A stretch of 59,349 bases of DNA from an uncultured Christensenellaceae bacterium (GTDB lineage: Bacteria; Bacillota; Clostridia; Christensenellales; UBA1242), in contig CAJULT010000004.1 in the NCBI GenBank assembly GCA_910587225.1, positions 1-59,349 of the forward strand. The letters are read 5' to 3'. The notes under the pieces are model-generated. The model made no database searches, was not told the origin of the DNA, and saw only the letters and a program-made list of their open reading frames with translations. Positions 39,101 through 45,170 of this stretch are shown in pieces. Position numbers and translations under genes: made by a program. Every line of letters begins with the position of its first letter. Position 1 is the stretch's first letter.

Positions 39101-42100
39101 TTAAATCTTACGCTTTCAATTGCCCCTGAATTATAGAATGTTAGGTATCCATTTTTCAAAATCACATTTTCATTATGCGCACCAACAACCGTAGGTTTAT
39201 TTACAACCGCAAAAGAATTTGTAATTACAAGGTTGCCCGTGTCACTATTTTTACCTACAAAACCTATAAGCGCACCTGCATTACTTGAACCTGTAATATG
39301 TGATTTGCCTTCCGTCATAGCGTAATCATAAGCGTATATGTTTTTAATTGATACTGGATTAGTTGAATTTACTTGTATCATTCCAACCACGCCGCCAACA
39401 TAAGTGCCAGTTAATGTGTTTGCTTCATCCTCAAAATTGTAAATCTCAAAGCGAGCACCATCAATTGAGCCACTATCCATTTGACCAACTATACCGCCGA
39501 CATCACTACTACCATTTATTGTTGCACCAAGCACTGCAACATTTTTAAGTGTGCCGCTGTTCTGCCCAACAATACCACCAGCAACGCCAGTAGCAGTAAG
39601 TGTGCTCGAAGAGTATGTGCCATTATTTACATAAACATCAACTGTTACATTTTCAATTGTTCCGCTATTAGTGTTTGCGACAAAGCCTTTGCCTGTTACA
39701 TTTCCTGCAATAGTTAAGTCTTTGATTTTACCTTTGTTTTCGTTTACAAGTGTTTGTCCAGTCAGCGTAATCGTTACGCTTAGGTCATTTCCAATAATTC
39801 CGCCAGTTGCGCCAATTTCTGCAAAACTTGTCCAGTTATTTAGAGTAATATTGTTCATTACTCGGTAGAAATTGTTTGTTCCACGTGTTGCAATTTCTCT
39901 AAACTGCTCATCAGTATAAATGCGGTATGCCTGCTCTTCCTTTGCACCGTCAGCAACAACCACCTTGATTTTAACCAAAACATCTTTAAATTCAACCTTG
40001 TTTCCAGCACTATAGAAATAGCCTTTATCAACTAAAATATCATAGTAGAGTGCAAGATCGTTTCGGTTAAAGCTATCTGTTTTCTGTTGTTTGTTTTCAT
40101 CATAGTAGTAATAAATTTTCCCATTATTTACAGCGTCCTTCGGGAAGAGATATAGGTAGCCATTCATACCACTTGTTGCAGCTAAGGTAACCTGCGCTCC
40201 GCCTTCAACCTCAGTAGCTGCAAACGGCTCTTTTTCTTGAAGTGCGCCTTTATCGTCTGTTGCGATATAGTCAATATGGGTATTTTTAGCGTCAGCAGGA
40301 GATGAGGTAAGAACGATTATTTGATTTTTTGTTTCACTACCTATTTCAAAGTACAAATCTTCATTTGCACCGTGCTCCCAAACAAGCTTTTCAATTCTTT
40401 TCGCGCTGATAACTTTTACAGAAAGTATTTCGCTAAGATAAATATTGTCGACCTTGTCAGTATTGTGATAAGCAATAGTTAGATAATTGTCTGTGATGAA
40501 AGCTTCACCATAAGTATCAATACCTGTGATAATAAATGAGATTGCTGTATTATTGGCATTTGGCTTAACATCGGTGATTGAGTAGTAAGGTAAATTCACT
40601 TCACCACCGTCATTATTTGTCCAAACAACCACATGATTGCTTACCTTTCCTATAACACTTGGTCCTAAACGGTTTGAATAAAATGTAAAGTCCTCAAGCT
40701 TAAAATCTGAAATTGGTGTTCTGCCAAGTGTGATAGTCACGACCTGTGAAGTTTGTGAGCTGTCGTCAACAGAACCTCTTGCATAAACCTCCACTCTTGG
40801 AGTACTTATTGTGAAACTAGTTGGCGCTTCATAGACTTCTACCAAAATAAATCTAACATAGGTCACTTTTTCCCCGTCAGCACCAAGACCAGTGAATTTA
40901 ACTATAAGATAGGTCTTTCCAACTTTCCTAGCCGTAAATCCATCAGTGGTAGCAGAAATTATTCCGCTTGCATCCTCTGAGTTTTTATAAATGGTGCGAA
41001 GGTCTATAACGTCTAAATTAGCGTCATCTATGTCATAGTACGCAAATGAAAGTTTAGCTTCTGCATGCTTGCCAAATTTCTCATTAGTGATAAAATCTAA
41101 TGCAACGAATCCGCCATTCCTTACAAGAAGATCTGAAACGCTACTTGTAGCATCACCTTTTTCGATTAATTCTCCATTGCTATCTAAGTAAATTTTATTA
41201 GTACTATCTGGAGTATTTGTAACGCTATTATTAAGTACAGTATCCACACCCACCCTTGCGTCTGTAAGAGGAAGGAAGATAGAAACGGCATAAAACTTCT
41301 CAAATGTCAGCCCATTCTTATGTCTAATAGTATAAAATCCGTCAATTGTTTCCCCAATCGCACTGTCAAGTAATTTAAACTCAACACTAAATTTAACTGT
41401 TGGCAACTGACCATTGTCCCCAGCAGCAAAACTTACAGGAATTATTTCTCCTATTGAGTAACCTTCAGGTTCAACCTCATTCCCATTTTTGTCCACAGCA
41501 ACAACTTCAAGACCGTTGATAGTAGATTGACCTTTAAGAGTAAAGGTTTTTGTTACGCTGGTTGGAGTTTGATGTGATGCAAGTTTGACATCGCCAGTCT
41601 CACCTTGTTCCATCTCAATATCCATACTTGTAGTTGAACGATAAACGTCTACCTTAAAGGTTTCTCTTACATCTTCATTATCATATGAAATAAAGGTAAC
41701 ATCAATTCCCTTAATAAATTGTTGAAGCGCGCTGTCCGCCTTTATATAAATAGTCTGTCCTGAAGGTAGTAAATCTTCACTTGTTGTAGTAAAGATTCCA
41801 TCTTCTGATTTTGTTAATGAAACTTCAACCGGTTTATTACCTTTGCGGTATTGGAATGAAAGTATGTTATTTTCCGGCTTAGCACTACTAGAAGTGTAGT
41901 TCACAATAATTTTATATTTACCTGAAGCGTTCTCAACATTATTCGGTCCGAATTTGACAGTATATTCGGCGCCTAAATTATTCTTGTAGGAAGTATAAAT
42001 TTCATTATTAGCTACAGAGGCAAGCGCCCCGTTTTCGTTGCGCACTTCAATCTCATCAACCATAAGTCCGCAAATGACATTAAATTCTACCGAGCTTGCC

Positions 42101-43110
42101 ACGTAGTCATAATCTTTATAGCCTAACTGAAATCGCACCTTGTAAGTATCATTGACCTTTTTTAAACCTTTGACCTCGAAAATGTTATAATCCTCGCCTG
42201 AAGGGCCACTACTTGAAATTTGCAAAATGGAGAGTTCGTTTGATGGGCTATTTGCGTCTATCACTTGTCCATCGATAACGGGTTTAATATCTAAAGCGTT
42301 ATTTTTGTTTTTTGGCACAAAGATATAGGCTTTGTTTTTGTCTTCAATGTTAGGCACAAGATTCACCTCTGTAGCTTTACTTACGCCGCCCTCTATTGAT
42401 GTAATGCCATAGCCATACTGAAGTTTTAAGTTTTTCGAATCAATCGGATCAAGTACTCCAAAGGTGACTTCTTCAGTTTCAAGCCCACGATCGCCCTTAG
42501 CTTTTAAAGTGATTTTGCTTCCGTCATAATCCCCAGGAACAGTAATAACATTTCCATTTATTTTTATTCCTTCGGCATTGACATTATCGCCAAGCACCCA
42601 CTCAATATTTGTTCTTGAATTTTGATTTGGATAGATATTTAAAAGTTCGTTAATTTTAAGTGTATTGTCCTGACCTTTTACGAGGAATCTTTTTCTTAAG
42701 TCAGACGCATCACTCTTCCATTCAATCGCTGTCGCATTACTATAAACCGTAACCGGTACAGTAACACTAATGTTGTGGTCATAGTCGGCTGTAATGACAA
42801 CGTTTGCAGTTCCCTCTTCCTTACCTGCCGCCTTAATGGTAACCAAGTTTCTTCCATTAGCGCGATTATAAGTGTAGTCTTCCACAATGACCATGTTCGT
42901 GTTAGAAGAAGTAGCAGTTACTGTTCCGCCCGAGATTCCATTCACAACAACAGAAACAGTCGTGCTTTGTGACGACTCATCGTTTAAACAAATTTCCTTG
43001 TAGCTGTCGCCTATAATTTCAAGTGAAACATTAGGCTTGCCGCAAGCGGTAAAAATACCACCTCCAACCAGCAAGATACAACTTAGAATTCCTAGCCAGA
43101 ACTTTTTCAT
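24109..43110 (-). CDS. Giant surface lipoprotein with Ig-like and GLUG repeats (6,333 aa)
   Basis: A single open frame of 19,002 bp with a consensus promoter and AGGAGGA Shine-Dalgarno sequence. Residues 1-23 form a lipoprotein signal ending IFTAC, with Cys23 as the anchor. About 30-1050 are tandem beta-rich Ig-like (Big-type) modules. About 1060-1300 form a first GLUG-type block (GGIVGQ, VGGVVGM). About 1450-2230 are Ig-like again. About 2240-4820 are long GLUG/right-handed beta-helix-like blocks with dozens of GG(I/L/V)VG motifs and recurring openers of the form L-N-D-L-x-L. About 4830-6150 are further beta-rich modules, then a Gly-rich segment and an 80-residue tail. There is no LPxTG, S-layer or dockerin motif. 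It would be lipid-anchored at the N-terminus and extend outward. Adhesion or matrix binding is an inference from the architecture. Confidence 0.92.
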   Translation of the reverse strand: MKKFWLGILSCILLVGGGIFTACGKPNVSLEIIGDSYKEICLNDESSQSTTVSVVVNGISGGTVTATSSNTNMVIVEDYTYNRANGRNLVTIKAAGKEEGTANVVITADYDHNISVTVPVTVYSNATAIEWKSDASDLRKRFLVKGQDNTLKINELLNIYPNQNSRTNIEWVLGDNVNAEGIKINGNVITVPGDYDGSKITLKAKGDRGLETEEVTFGVLDPIDSKNLKLQYGYGITSIEGGVSKATEVNLVPNIEDKNKAYIFVPKNKNNALDIKPVIDGQVIDANSPSNELSILQISSSGPSGEDYNIFEVKGLKKVNDTYKVRFQLGYKDYDYVASSVEFNVICGLMVDEIEVRNENGALASVANNEIYTSYKNNLGAEYTVKFGPNNVENASGKYKIIVNYTSSSAKPENNILSFQYRKGNKPVEVSLTKSEDGIFTTTSEDLLPSGQTIYIKADSALQQFIKGIDVTFISYDNEDVRETFKVDVYRSTTSMDIEMEQGETGDVKLASHQTPTSVTKTFTLKGQSTINGLEVVAVDKNGNEVEPEGYSIGEIIPVSFAAGDNGQLPTVKFSVEFKLLDSAIGETIDGFYTIRHKNGLTFEKFYAVSIFLPLTDARVGVDTVLNNSVTNTPDSTNKIYLDSNGELIEKGDATSSVSDLLVRNGGFVALDFITNEKFGKHAEAKLSFAYYDIDDANLDVIDLRTIYKNSEDASGIISATTDGFTARKVGKTYLIVKFTGLGADGEKVTYVRFILVEVYEAPTSFTISTPRVEVYARGSVDDSSQTSQVVTITLGRTPISDFKLEDFTFYSNRLGPSVIGKVSNHVVVWTNNDGGEVNLPYYSITDVKPNANNTAISFIITGIDTYGEAFITDNYLTIAYHNTDKVDNIYLSEILSVKVISAKRIEKLVWEHGANEDLYFEIGSETKNQIIVLTSSPADAKNTHIDYIATDDKGALQEKEPFAATEVEGGAQVTLAATSGMNGYLYLFPKDAVNNGKIYYYYDENKQQKTDSFNRNDLALYYDILVDKGYFYSAGNKVEFKDVLVKIKVVVADGAKEEQAYRIYTDEQFREIATRGTNNFYRVMNNITLNNWTSFAEIGATGGIIGNDLSVTITLTGQTLVNENKGKIKDLTIAGNVTGKGFVANTNSGTIENVTVDVYVNNGTYSSSTLTATGVAGGIVGQNSGTLKNVAVLGATINGSSDVGGIVGQMDSGSIDGARFEIYNFEDEANTLTGTYVGGVVGMIQVNSTNPVSIKNIYAYDYAMTEGKSHITGSSNAGALIGFVGKNSDTGNLVITNSFAVVNKPTVVGAHNENVILKNGYLTFYNSGAIESVRFNHEGTQTDSEEAFDNSWVSKGDDFDESINFKKPYLKDFHQELPLSDVSGYMLGGDKGEVVNNRGLYHAVRAEGEENGVLFFYQVSDLDKYVMQQNDPQAARELDGLNIINLKDLLGIDDKAAAKLVITAVSKNNAVSVNGNNVIINRTGSATFTLSSKYDYTNTKTIEVQVVNALSKLIATRSVASGSVNIAGGATAQLQRGKSMSVTYSFENAAIVLGTRGGRYTLLTNDYTLSHTGVKTDTDTNAIAHSEIARNIHSFKSSADTSENNSITATVEITGLVGEYKNAISEKFTLKYNINVFNGALTVGASHENVSITPMTSVTINATLVTTDKDDTITPVVELKNGDSYDELKVEGGYVYLNNEPVLEYVKNGGEAGSLVGGKYTKEYSITFSVAEAHKALVSKMEEYRIKLVSDSEVSSNAINLTVNKQDFKDVDFENFKIENSYVANTTIEGKYRTVYVADQTSKISVLAPGSSSILKVHVSPKYAYYDSFTLTYLDNTTVATAVAIDFMQYDEEKGYFYSDSKATVSREPNGIRVRNNNHSEDLYFKIFINKDITSDPNNPTDLLIKFNLSFFDSSQTDAVKKASFPLLVSYFTQPRILVNGSSTAMLANGEEAEIQVIVPSEYDVDINTVTKTGALRGITIGNDAGEPTWFEEVNPNNGLKTYTSKLRATVLAQAAGGKFELSITTRRVLNGTAESKTATAVVSLVKFNPDIKNVKVRDGEDDIFTAYLDVNRPLQFDTPIRPESYTYDANDAESLNAVKEIKDAIEDFRSKDSYIDNDNKFYINYNYNDREPDDKKYTARSLYSRLSYYSTVDDNWRSLPAIETGKGTSSFTYGGYLKITVDNEGKSILISGTKLTSEPLRFKLSSNVYAGGEVFESDYYFSVQVAAYSTEEAPLIVQDQARFEAMKEPNLRKQDYILMNDIDLENYDPISTQYIDSFDGNGYTINIKSFKDYSNSSSVTLALFNKVFEHTTIKNVRVNIYHAGQITINTSKFPTMSIRVAGFAISNEGVITNCEVVAFKPNENDITVAKPGINVRFVNSNGASGETSIIGTSIQSEIAGFVLDNSGSVTNSRVGGDSIKIYGQVEKDEEGNPTGRVKASDLSLPTFNIHGQGNIAGFALANGKNIASSFVKNVGISNVSSDSAYYAAGFVGSNNGTIVASYVEGAKELNPKDAYCRLGSSIISKMGTSVGFVYENKQGKTIKDCYSNILIANDEIGQSSQLASGFVYINDGALTNCLSLSQVAALKYSQMNFSGLNERGDLTSTIGTYTNCYYYSIDDMSDSLPTEEQYSTGAIQLKELDDVNYFYGFSFASGDSGLDGVWRYDLGNKIITLVEPNYETYANRYYKSDANDEEKYTVLPSIIEYGNRKPIEARYGSKDNPILIRTALEFTDVTGNSQFNSIKDGNFTDDEIKGTYRVVNDLEFSELTSDTTLTAQLPSSKKAFSGILFGNGFTFKDISISLPDEEINKDLAAAYGVFASIENGIVLNLNLTVKQVVNNEACFVGALAGFVKGNSENGGRRASLANINVSFNDNASVVGLNMVGGLVGGVLGDVKIKNDEVTNPNVVAARYVVGDATKLISEAQVGKLRESLYSRLKSSIITASDKNFIRGQLEDHSFAGGVIGYADIFTSEEVDIHYFSYVSEMKVSNYDITKLRVSGTATVRGHVAGGVVGLTGFQTDVKDAGLILLGTTTSHITATRLYAGGVIGQSFGALTQLFSQYDATTQKDIENNIGNYYSGSADKRGNTDIFVSTDLNDKQEAIGGLVGFVGSGHISISYSKLNVVSLSAGYAGGLIGHINASGAVPYSAGESAVSYLRLHEVYATGDVRAKTAVGAAGGIVGRMESRTAFEAVNQANFFSFTDYEKGGRLENVTKDTFTNLKVYSVVGSLDDVDLAVFTQIKEKSSDETTTRAADNEAWQSTVGTVKKYKSTEENILMFPAESGTVKKQGIHQTFDMPDITEFKQASEYSELTHAAFLARDFWLADDWYHPSEYLYPSIRFSIAANSYIYLDAYSSSIEKVFRAVKKNPKIEIRVRGKIDEVIDGYSDINLAKYLAQEGHDPIEKFAGKIVGVLEDNKVNGERYPRVILDRPLISQANSVNISNVTFLFEKQGSGSKADLFGQANNAGALINESYSQGRVSEVTFEIADGIQLQGSGGKGANVGLLAPTIESVSISGLHIKYTGDAPNAILTAQNATNVGLVSGTAAQRRSDGTMVLYGIDVTRTEAADDGAFIKVTSTDKEAQYVGGYFGLLQRDDDATAEIRLQLDEFKNGTSQSDPTKAFKAKYSIDGSESSNTYIGGYVGNVKALDSIAVSSEAHADFDFAISSTINGKLYAGGFFGQLGGNAGGAQNLSGAKGNVFSTNVRVQNPVKGDACLGGIAGENSVEFSLNNIQAELSTSGWETKSDGKNKLAEAGKKGNGALSREDAGYTFYPLTATTVYAGSYFGDTTANTTISTSGENNNIISTGDIVVAASGDINVGGLVGRASNSLTINGDIKYKGIISVGDYTSTTTTKTKAKTAKDDTKVINAGGFVGNYEIADYNKDGSTSNQPETINGKLEIRMSNVAESGFGGQIYTQSTKDFNGAGIVGNISIGDNSNQTITISNTSFSGAIKVLSSPKATIGGTIGRTSSNSTITPEVTKNYNYGDVFVYNQLANGSCYGGLIGQGVANEVGSSTNSNNKSIATNYILTTLHDEKPLVANIDNMNAVIGVNRTGIPTTNYYNHSVCLLTDDCATDTGFATAYNTSDRFGYGDYYINTTMQSKFKGVNLVNINENDNGDGTKLNPSKITTSGLTTFEDKVEHSTNGITYYIPKTDNGTFTLDQNKSFGNLNNVAIIGDANTLSYTNKNEDKNDNHEINLISNMTNFSSVSGLTVDANILEEHVRSTSSYVGGLAKQMTNGQIFAVGVTGKIEVGGTVQAKIGGLVGYAAGGYINNCYTDVTIETRSGNLDTETQEDRRPGGMAAAITIGVKEVLIANSYAVGSVKSYLHTQLDAFAINATVRNCYTATTLDANDYQNAVPQVANSVFWSCDSDQKVNDATFSGFYDRYAVIPKDTSNNSGVDKTTDQIIKLQDSTDIHNWEANPIFNSGYPVHKGFYYLRQTSYMKRDKIDEARSTYCHDSDGNPTNYTSGDKQDKPSEEIVYYDYNKVPVSELAAELDLTSGRFILADGIDAYYYRIPNAGVYARLGDKKFDGYQVSNFLLTNDLELDYLGTNEKTCEQFSGDLDGDGHRIYHANTTLFHSVSGGLRNFDVLDAKIENGSAIVANTVGGDTNFSNITLGGTLGKTSLVNGYVGNGTGNDNADNKFEYNVGALLGSSDNKDGHIVNLFSITNNTAITVTNSSASGVGGIVGSVTNGSMNYCVNNAPIVLENITFGGRTTITAVGGLIGHIGGNTNPFEIKYSYNTNAILAGYADTTKRSNRVGGILGANGANESEFNISYCYNAGMIKAGNKNVTSQSYAGGIVGQLNKGGSISNSINEGAVEAAAQNGTFEQKLSYDYYFDDYDYSENINSPKVIKGLGTTGWGAITQKTGLYYKNNSIYNGVNEDAKEKRNFDTSGYKFFIEQTSKKNVYASGICGYVQEGQVYNNYNYNYDIINNGSAFLNGKVVYEGKINLSEYNKGMSTGNWHADSAPWGAPHHSYTKHMLQSQYLLMMNLMENSALRETIDETYFSPQYSYLEINYKDLKHVNGSYPSHKKYNTDEYNSGLDKMYATAWDNYGCPVGGYLQTAIALLNSDIGSHDRVPNGNGGYDDGTLYANMWRDLWGGWEYVYDFYENWNCGTTDSYYQDLAKSTYGKTTNSNEELLKKIIGSTNANSKQDESKNYIKIAGEAYYLTNGSAESILENFEKGTSYQAEIEFDCPAYDPNEWNLQDFTITCEDAEVRIQGFSAQGATLKFELRIIPENKQFDPNKAAIKVDYSHTKEHEIILRDENFGLHYDKYSDGKILIYLHNIEHKINAIPQDNYITAITTDNDGKEIEIPVIEFTLTQKGNSRTVYLGYSKDKNCLMYIPKLQSERGILNVFENDYKLDIKDFDDATISTKYKYEGTHSFTTTIASAPLTNPNAPANSATFSGNNASGSGYIEVGTATTGYGNKSAIDKNGLSYEIDLKDVTGSALIVVYGDHDEIEAVLGSYENGKFDFADYGLPDNWRYEPYGFLDENLQWVPCVQEWTYAASKHVHMTLFGYSKEKTLIMSGALSEDGTGAEFAKELINKYYNRIAIIKQTSSCSIPEFTLDRKLSFETEISKITAERVITADTKNPNIQAEISGASWATSVVIRPKLNDSNVGLAKIGDKYVAYTRDGKSYARQTFILTVNIGDKVNVNVVSKNAYDDSKYDILENINGVIYSRKGNEELNLDLNISDTISCASSFGSKIIVLKDTPDYDNEDHLELSKDSKTDGIIINAAIVGENIKFTINIDGSYYKEWLDGNIEKSFDVKIEDSNTVWYYKDILLATMDASGNKTIHTHSVVSVDGQTITFNDGDFIAGEIVIEKEERNDEIIYYLKNYTGKELEVSVSDIEASYEKEIDVSLPNTEEDDVMQWYEPSKNPVKPNIEGPEIYGIEKPKYIQEGNDTYILSETWKGTPELTIHIEDNTSVTTTGVILNRNINLGILTGSNTIVASNNVYGNGYTLSYVSRNNTVNIFNSLFRKINGDFSDIKVVGVLDASRYRAIKHTRPITGGFQYVDFLGNVIIKKPQFDIWYEYKNYNYSILAENASGTLYKVNTFGSINGVTAGNKASGVMVTLSSGTVQNITNYASIYEKDRSANSSDINVFDIYVAAEKENNKLVANASALKNEAVLMAGNGERAKWRGAAGISGGGITLQSNDKSGYAFVGVGGSGGAGKDGANAENIVTPDELQNVWDKYNGSGWINMEARVENVQKKLNERKWTNKLPKPNENVVPMKGSNGQVNNENSGTFRALSSQNGAKGNNGFALITIGAFVKDRWSGFQDADIRLTFSNGKLVWECHEEAWINFLKTMQATVAACNAYMKR

Positions 43111-43159
43111 AATTCCTCCTCGTTTGCACTAAATGCAAAATGAAATTATCCTTGTAAAA

Positions 43160-43188
43160 ATTATAATAACAGCTGCGAAAATTGTCAA
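43160..43188 (-). promoter_or_regulatory. Consensus sigma-A promoter of the giant lipoprotein gene
   Basis: On the minus strand TTGACA (43183-43188), a 17-bp spacer and TATAAT (43160-43165), a perfect match. The predicted 5' leader is about 40 nt, with AGGAGGA before the ATG. Confidence 0.88.
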
Positions 43189-43195
43189 ATAAATT

Positions 43196-43340
43196 GCGGC
43201 AAAATTATGTATAATTAATAATTATTATTATTTAAAAAATAAAATTTATTTAGTTTATTTTTAATTAATTTTAATTACGAAAAAATGTTTTATTTTGATT
43301 TATTTTTTTATTTTTTAATTATTTAATTTTTTCTTGCTTT
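43196..43340. other. Extremely AT-rich intergenic block
   Basis: About 145 bp made almost only of A and T, with TTAATTAATTTTAATT-like runs, between the divergent giant lipoprotein and ttcA-like genes. It may act as an UP-element-like activator, curved DNA or a nucleoid-protein site. No specific operator is visible. Confidence 0.7.
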
Positions 43341-43384
43341 TTTACCTACTTTTTGGTATATTTTTTGTTAATAAAGAGGCTTAT

Positions 43385-44092
43385 ATGCAAAAAATTTTAT
43401 CACTTATGCGCAAGGCATGCAACGATTACAACCTTATTGAAGATGGCGATAAAATAGCCGTGGGCGTTTCGGGCGGAAAAGATAGCCTGCTTTTGTTGGC
43501 TGCGCTCGCTGCTTACAGGCGCTTTTGCCCTCAAAAATATACACTTGTAGCAATTTCAGTTGACCTGTCAAACGGAAAAATGGATTATAGCGAAATTGAA
43601 AAATATTGTGAAAAACTAAATGTTCCCTTCAAGCTTGTCCCATCAAATGTCTTTGAAGTGGTGTTTGACACTAGAAAAGAACAAAATCCTTGCAGTTTAT
43701 GCGCTAATATGCGCCGCGGACTTCTAAATACTGCCGCTAAAGAACTAGGCTGCAATAAAGTAGCCTTAGGGCATCATAAAGACGACCTTGTGGAAACATT
43801 TATTATGTCACTTTTCTTTGAAGGCAGACTTTCAACCTTTAAGCCAAAGACCTATCTTTCAAAAACAGACCTTAATGTGATAAGACCACTTATCTATTGC
43901 GAAGAAAAAGATATTGTTTCTTTTAGTGAAAAATTGCCAGTTTTGCATAACATTTGCCCTGTCGACCACAAATCACAGCGCGAAAATGCAAAAATATTTT
44001 TAAAAGAAATTGATAAAAAATATAATGACGCTAAAAATAAAATATTTAATGCAATAATTCACACGGAAAGATACAATTTATTTGATAAATAA
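43385..44092 (+). CDS. ttcA: TtcA-family PP-loop tRNA thiolation enzyme
   Basis: 235 aa. PP-loop SGGKDS at 29-34, a CSLC pair in PCSLCANMRRG and a later Cys in NICPVD give the three-Cys pattern of iron-sulfur TtcA-like enzymes that thiolate tRNA (2-thiocytidine 32 in the reference enzyme). LGHHKDDLVETF is the family's metal/ATP-side motif. I start at ATG 43385, with AAGAGG upstream, instead of an upstream ATG at 43334 inside AT-rich DNA. The exact tRNA target is not proven; related TtcA-like proteins have other sulfur-transfer roles. Confidence 0.85.
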   Translation: MQKILSLMRKACNDYNLIEDGDKIAVGVSGGKDSLLLLAALAAYRRFCPQKYTLVAISVDLSNGKMDYSEIEKYCEKLNVPFKLVPSNVFEVVFDTRKEQNPCSLCANMRRGLLNTAAKELGCNKVALGHHKDDLVETFIMSLFFEGRLSTFKPKTYLSKTDLNVIRPLIYCEEKDIVSFSEKLPVLHNICPVDHKSQRENAKIFLKEIDKKYNDAKNKIFNAIIHTERYNLFDK

Positions 44093-44122
44093 AATAATTA
44101 ATCAAAAAATAGCAAAAAATAA

Positions 44123-44153
44123 TAAAAAAATCGAAAAATAATTCGATTTTTTT
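44123..44153. terminator. Bidirectional terminator
   Basis: AAATCGAA-AAATAA-TTCGATTT with A and T runs, between the convergent ttcA-like gene and the 247-aa gene. Confidence 0.75.
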
Positions 44154-44168
44154 AATTTTTAATTAATT

Positions 44169-44912
44169 TTAATTATTTTTTAAGCAATTTTTTTGCAGTT
44201 TATTTATTGTGTCTTTTTGACTTCTTAGACTGCTTCCAATTATTATAAGTTGACGGTCAATGTTTTGCACATTTACAACTCTTTGAAGCTCGACATTTAA
44301 CCTTATCATTATATCAAGATAATCTTCGGTCACTTCAAGGCCAGAGCAATAGTTTTGACCAAGCGACGGAGCTGTCATATCCTGCATAGGTGGCAATGCG
44401 TTTCCACTTAAAGACAAATATATATTTAGAAGTGCGAATTGAATAAGCAGGTTCTCACGTATTAAGCCATCTACTTCATCAGTTTTATTGATGTCATTCA
44501 ACCCCTGGTAGAGCCCGTGCAAAATCCGCGTGCTATTATATAAATCACGACTAAGCCTAACAGCCCCAACTGGGTTTGTGGGACTACTGGGAGTTGAGGG
44601 GCTACTGGGAGTAGAGGGATTTGGGTTTGTCACTTCATTTTGAGGCGGCCGCACAGTAGGTTGGGTTGGCTGCGGAGCTGGTGACGACGGCGCTGGGGTT
44701 GGCTGCTCAACATAAGCACGAGATTGACTTAACGACTCCGCTGTTTCACTGAATTCCTGTTCATCAGTTCGTTTTGCTGGATTTTTTCGTGCAAAAAGTG
44801 ATAATAACCCCCTATTTTGTCTTCCTTGTTGCTGCGGCGCGCTTTCAACCACAACATAAGTTTCTGTTATGGGGTCAAATTTTAACGAATAACTTTTCGA
44901 TAGATTGTTCAT
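44169..44912 (-). CDS. Hypothetical protein with a Pro/Ser/Thr-rich linker (247 aa)
   Basis: The N-terminal part (about 1-60) is short and basic. Residues about 72-115 form a low-complexity linker of P, S, T, Q and N (TPSSPSTPSSPTNP). The C-terminal 130 residues are helical with VRLSRDLYNSTRILHGLYQGL and repeated hydrophobic heptads. No signal peptide or membrane helix is seen. AAGGAGAG supports the ATG at 44910-44912. The linker suggests two separately folded parts. No family recognised. Confidence 0.78.
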   Translation of the reverse strand: MNNLSKSYSLKFDPITETYVVVESAPQQQGRQNRGLLSLFARKNPAKRTDEQEFSETAESLSQSRAYVEQPTPAPSSPAPQPTQPTVRPPQNEVTNPNPSTPSSPSTPSSPTNPVGAVRLSRDLYNSTRILHGLYQGLNDINKTDEVDGLIRENLLIQFALLNIYLSLSGNALPPMQDMTAPSLGQNYCSGLEVTEDYLDIMIRLNVELQRVVNVQNIDRQLIIIGSSLRSQKDTINKLQKNCLKNN

Positions 44913-44988
44913 ATTCTCTCCTTACATTGTTATATATGTCGAAGGCGAAAATATGGTTAAAAAAATTACAAAGCTATTAAATATAGAT

Positions 44989-45017
44989 TTGACAAAAGGA
45001 TAAATATGTAATATACT
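44989..45017 (+). promoter_or_regulatory. Promoter of tRNA-Leu(TAG)
   Basis: TTGACA at 44989-44994, a 17-bp spacer and TATACT at 45012-45017, ending 11 bp before the tRNA. Confidence 0.85.
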
Positions 45018-45028
45018 AATGCTAGTAT

Positions 45029-45110
<82 letters not shown>

Positions 45111-45111
<1 letters not shown>

Positions 45112-45133
45112 ACAGGCTTCGCCTGTTTTTTTT
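45111..45133 (+). terminator. Terminator of tRNA-Leu(TAG)
   Basis: AACAGGC-TTC-GCCTGTT followed by eight Ts, starting at the last base of the CCA end. Confidence 0.88.
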
Positions 45134-45143
45134 AATTACTTAT

Positions 45144-45170
45144 AAAAAAAACGGCAGTCTGCCGTTTTTT
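45144..45170 (-). terminator. Terminator of the lipase-like gene
   Basis: AACGGCA-GTC-TGCCGTT with T runs on both strands, at the 3' end of the alpha/beta hydrolase gene. Confidence 0.85.

Noticed and set aside
24989..42972. Many plus- and minus-strand ORFs of 60-157 codons inside the giant gene
   Set aside because: All are shadows in other frames of the repeat-rich 19-kb gene. They lack RBSs, and their products are low-complexity or antisense artefacts.
24109..43110. The giant ORF as an assembly artefact
   Set aside because: It has a coherent signal peptide, promoter, RBS, changing domain order and no perfect long tandem duplication, so an artefact is unlikely, although long reads would settle it.
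44169..44912. Pro/Ser/Thr-rich protein as a cell-wall-anchored surface protein
   Set aside because: It has a wall-spanning-like linker, but no signal peptide, LPxTG motif or membrane helix.
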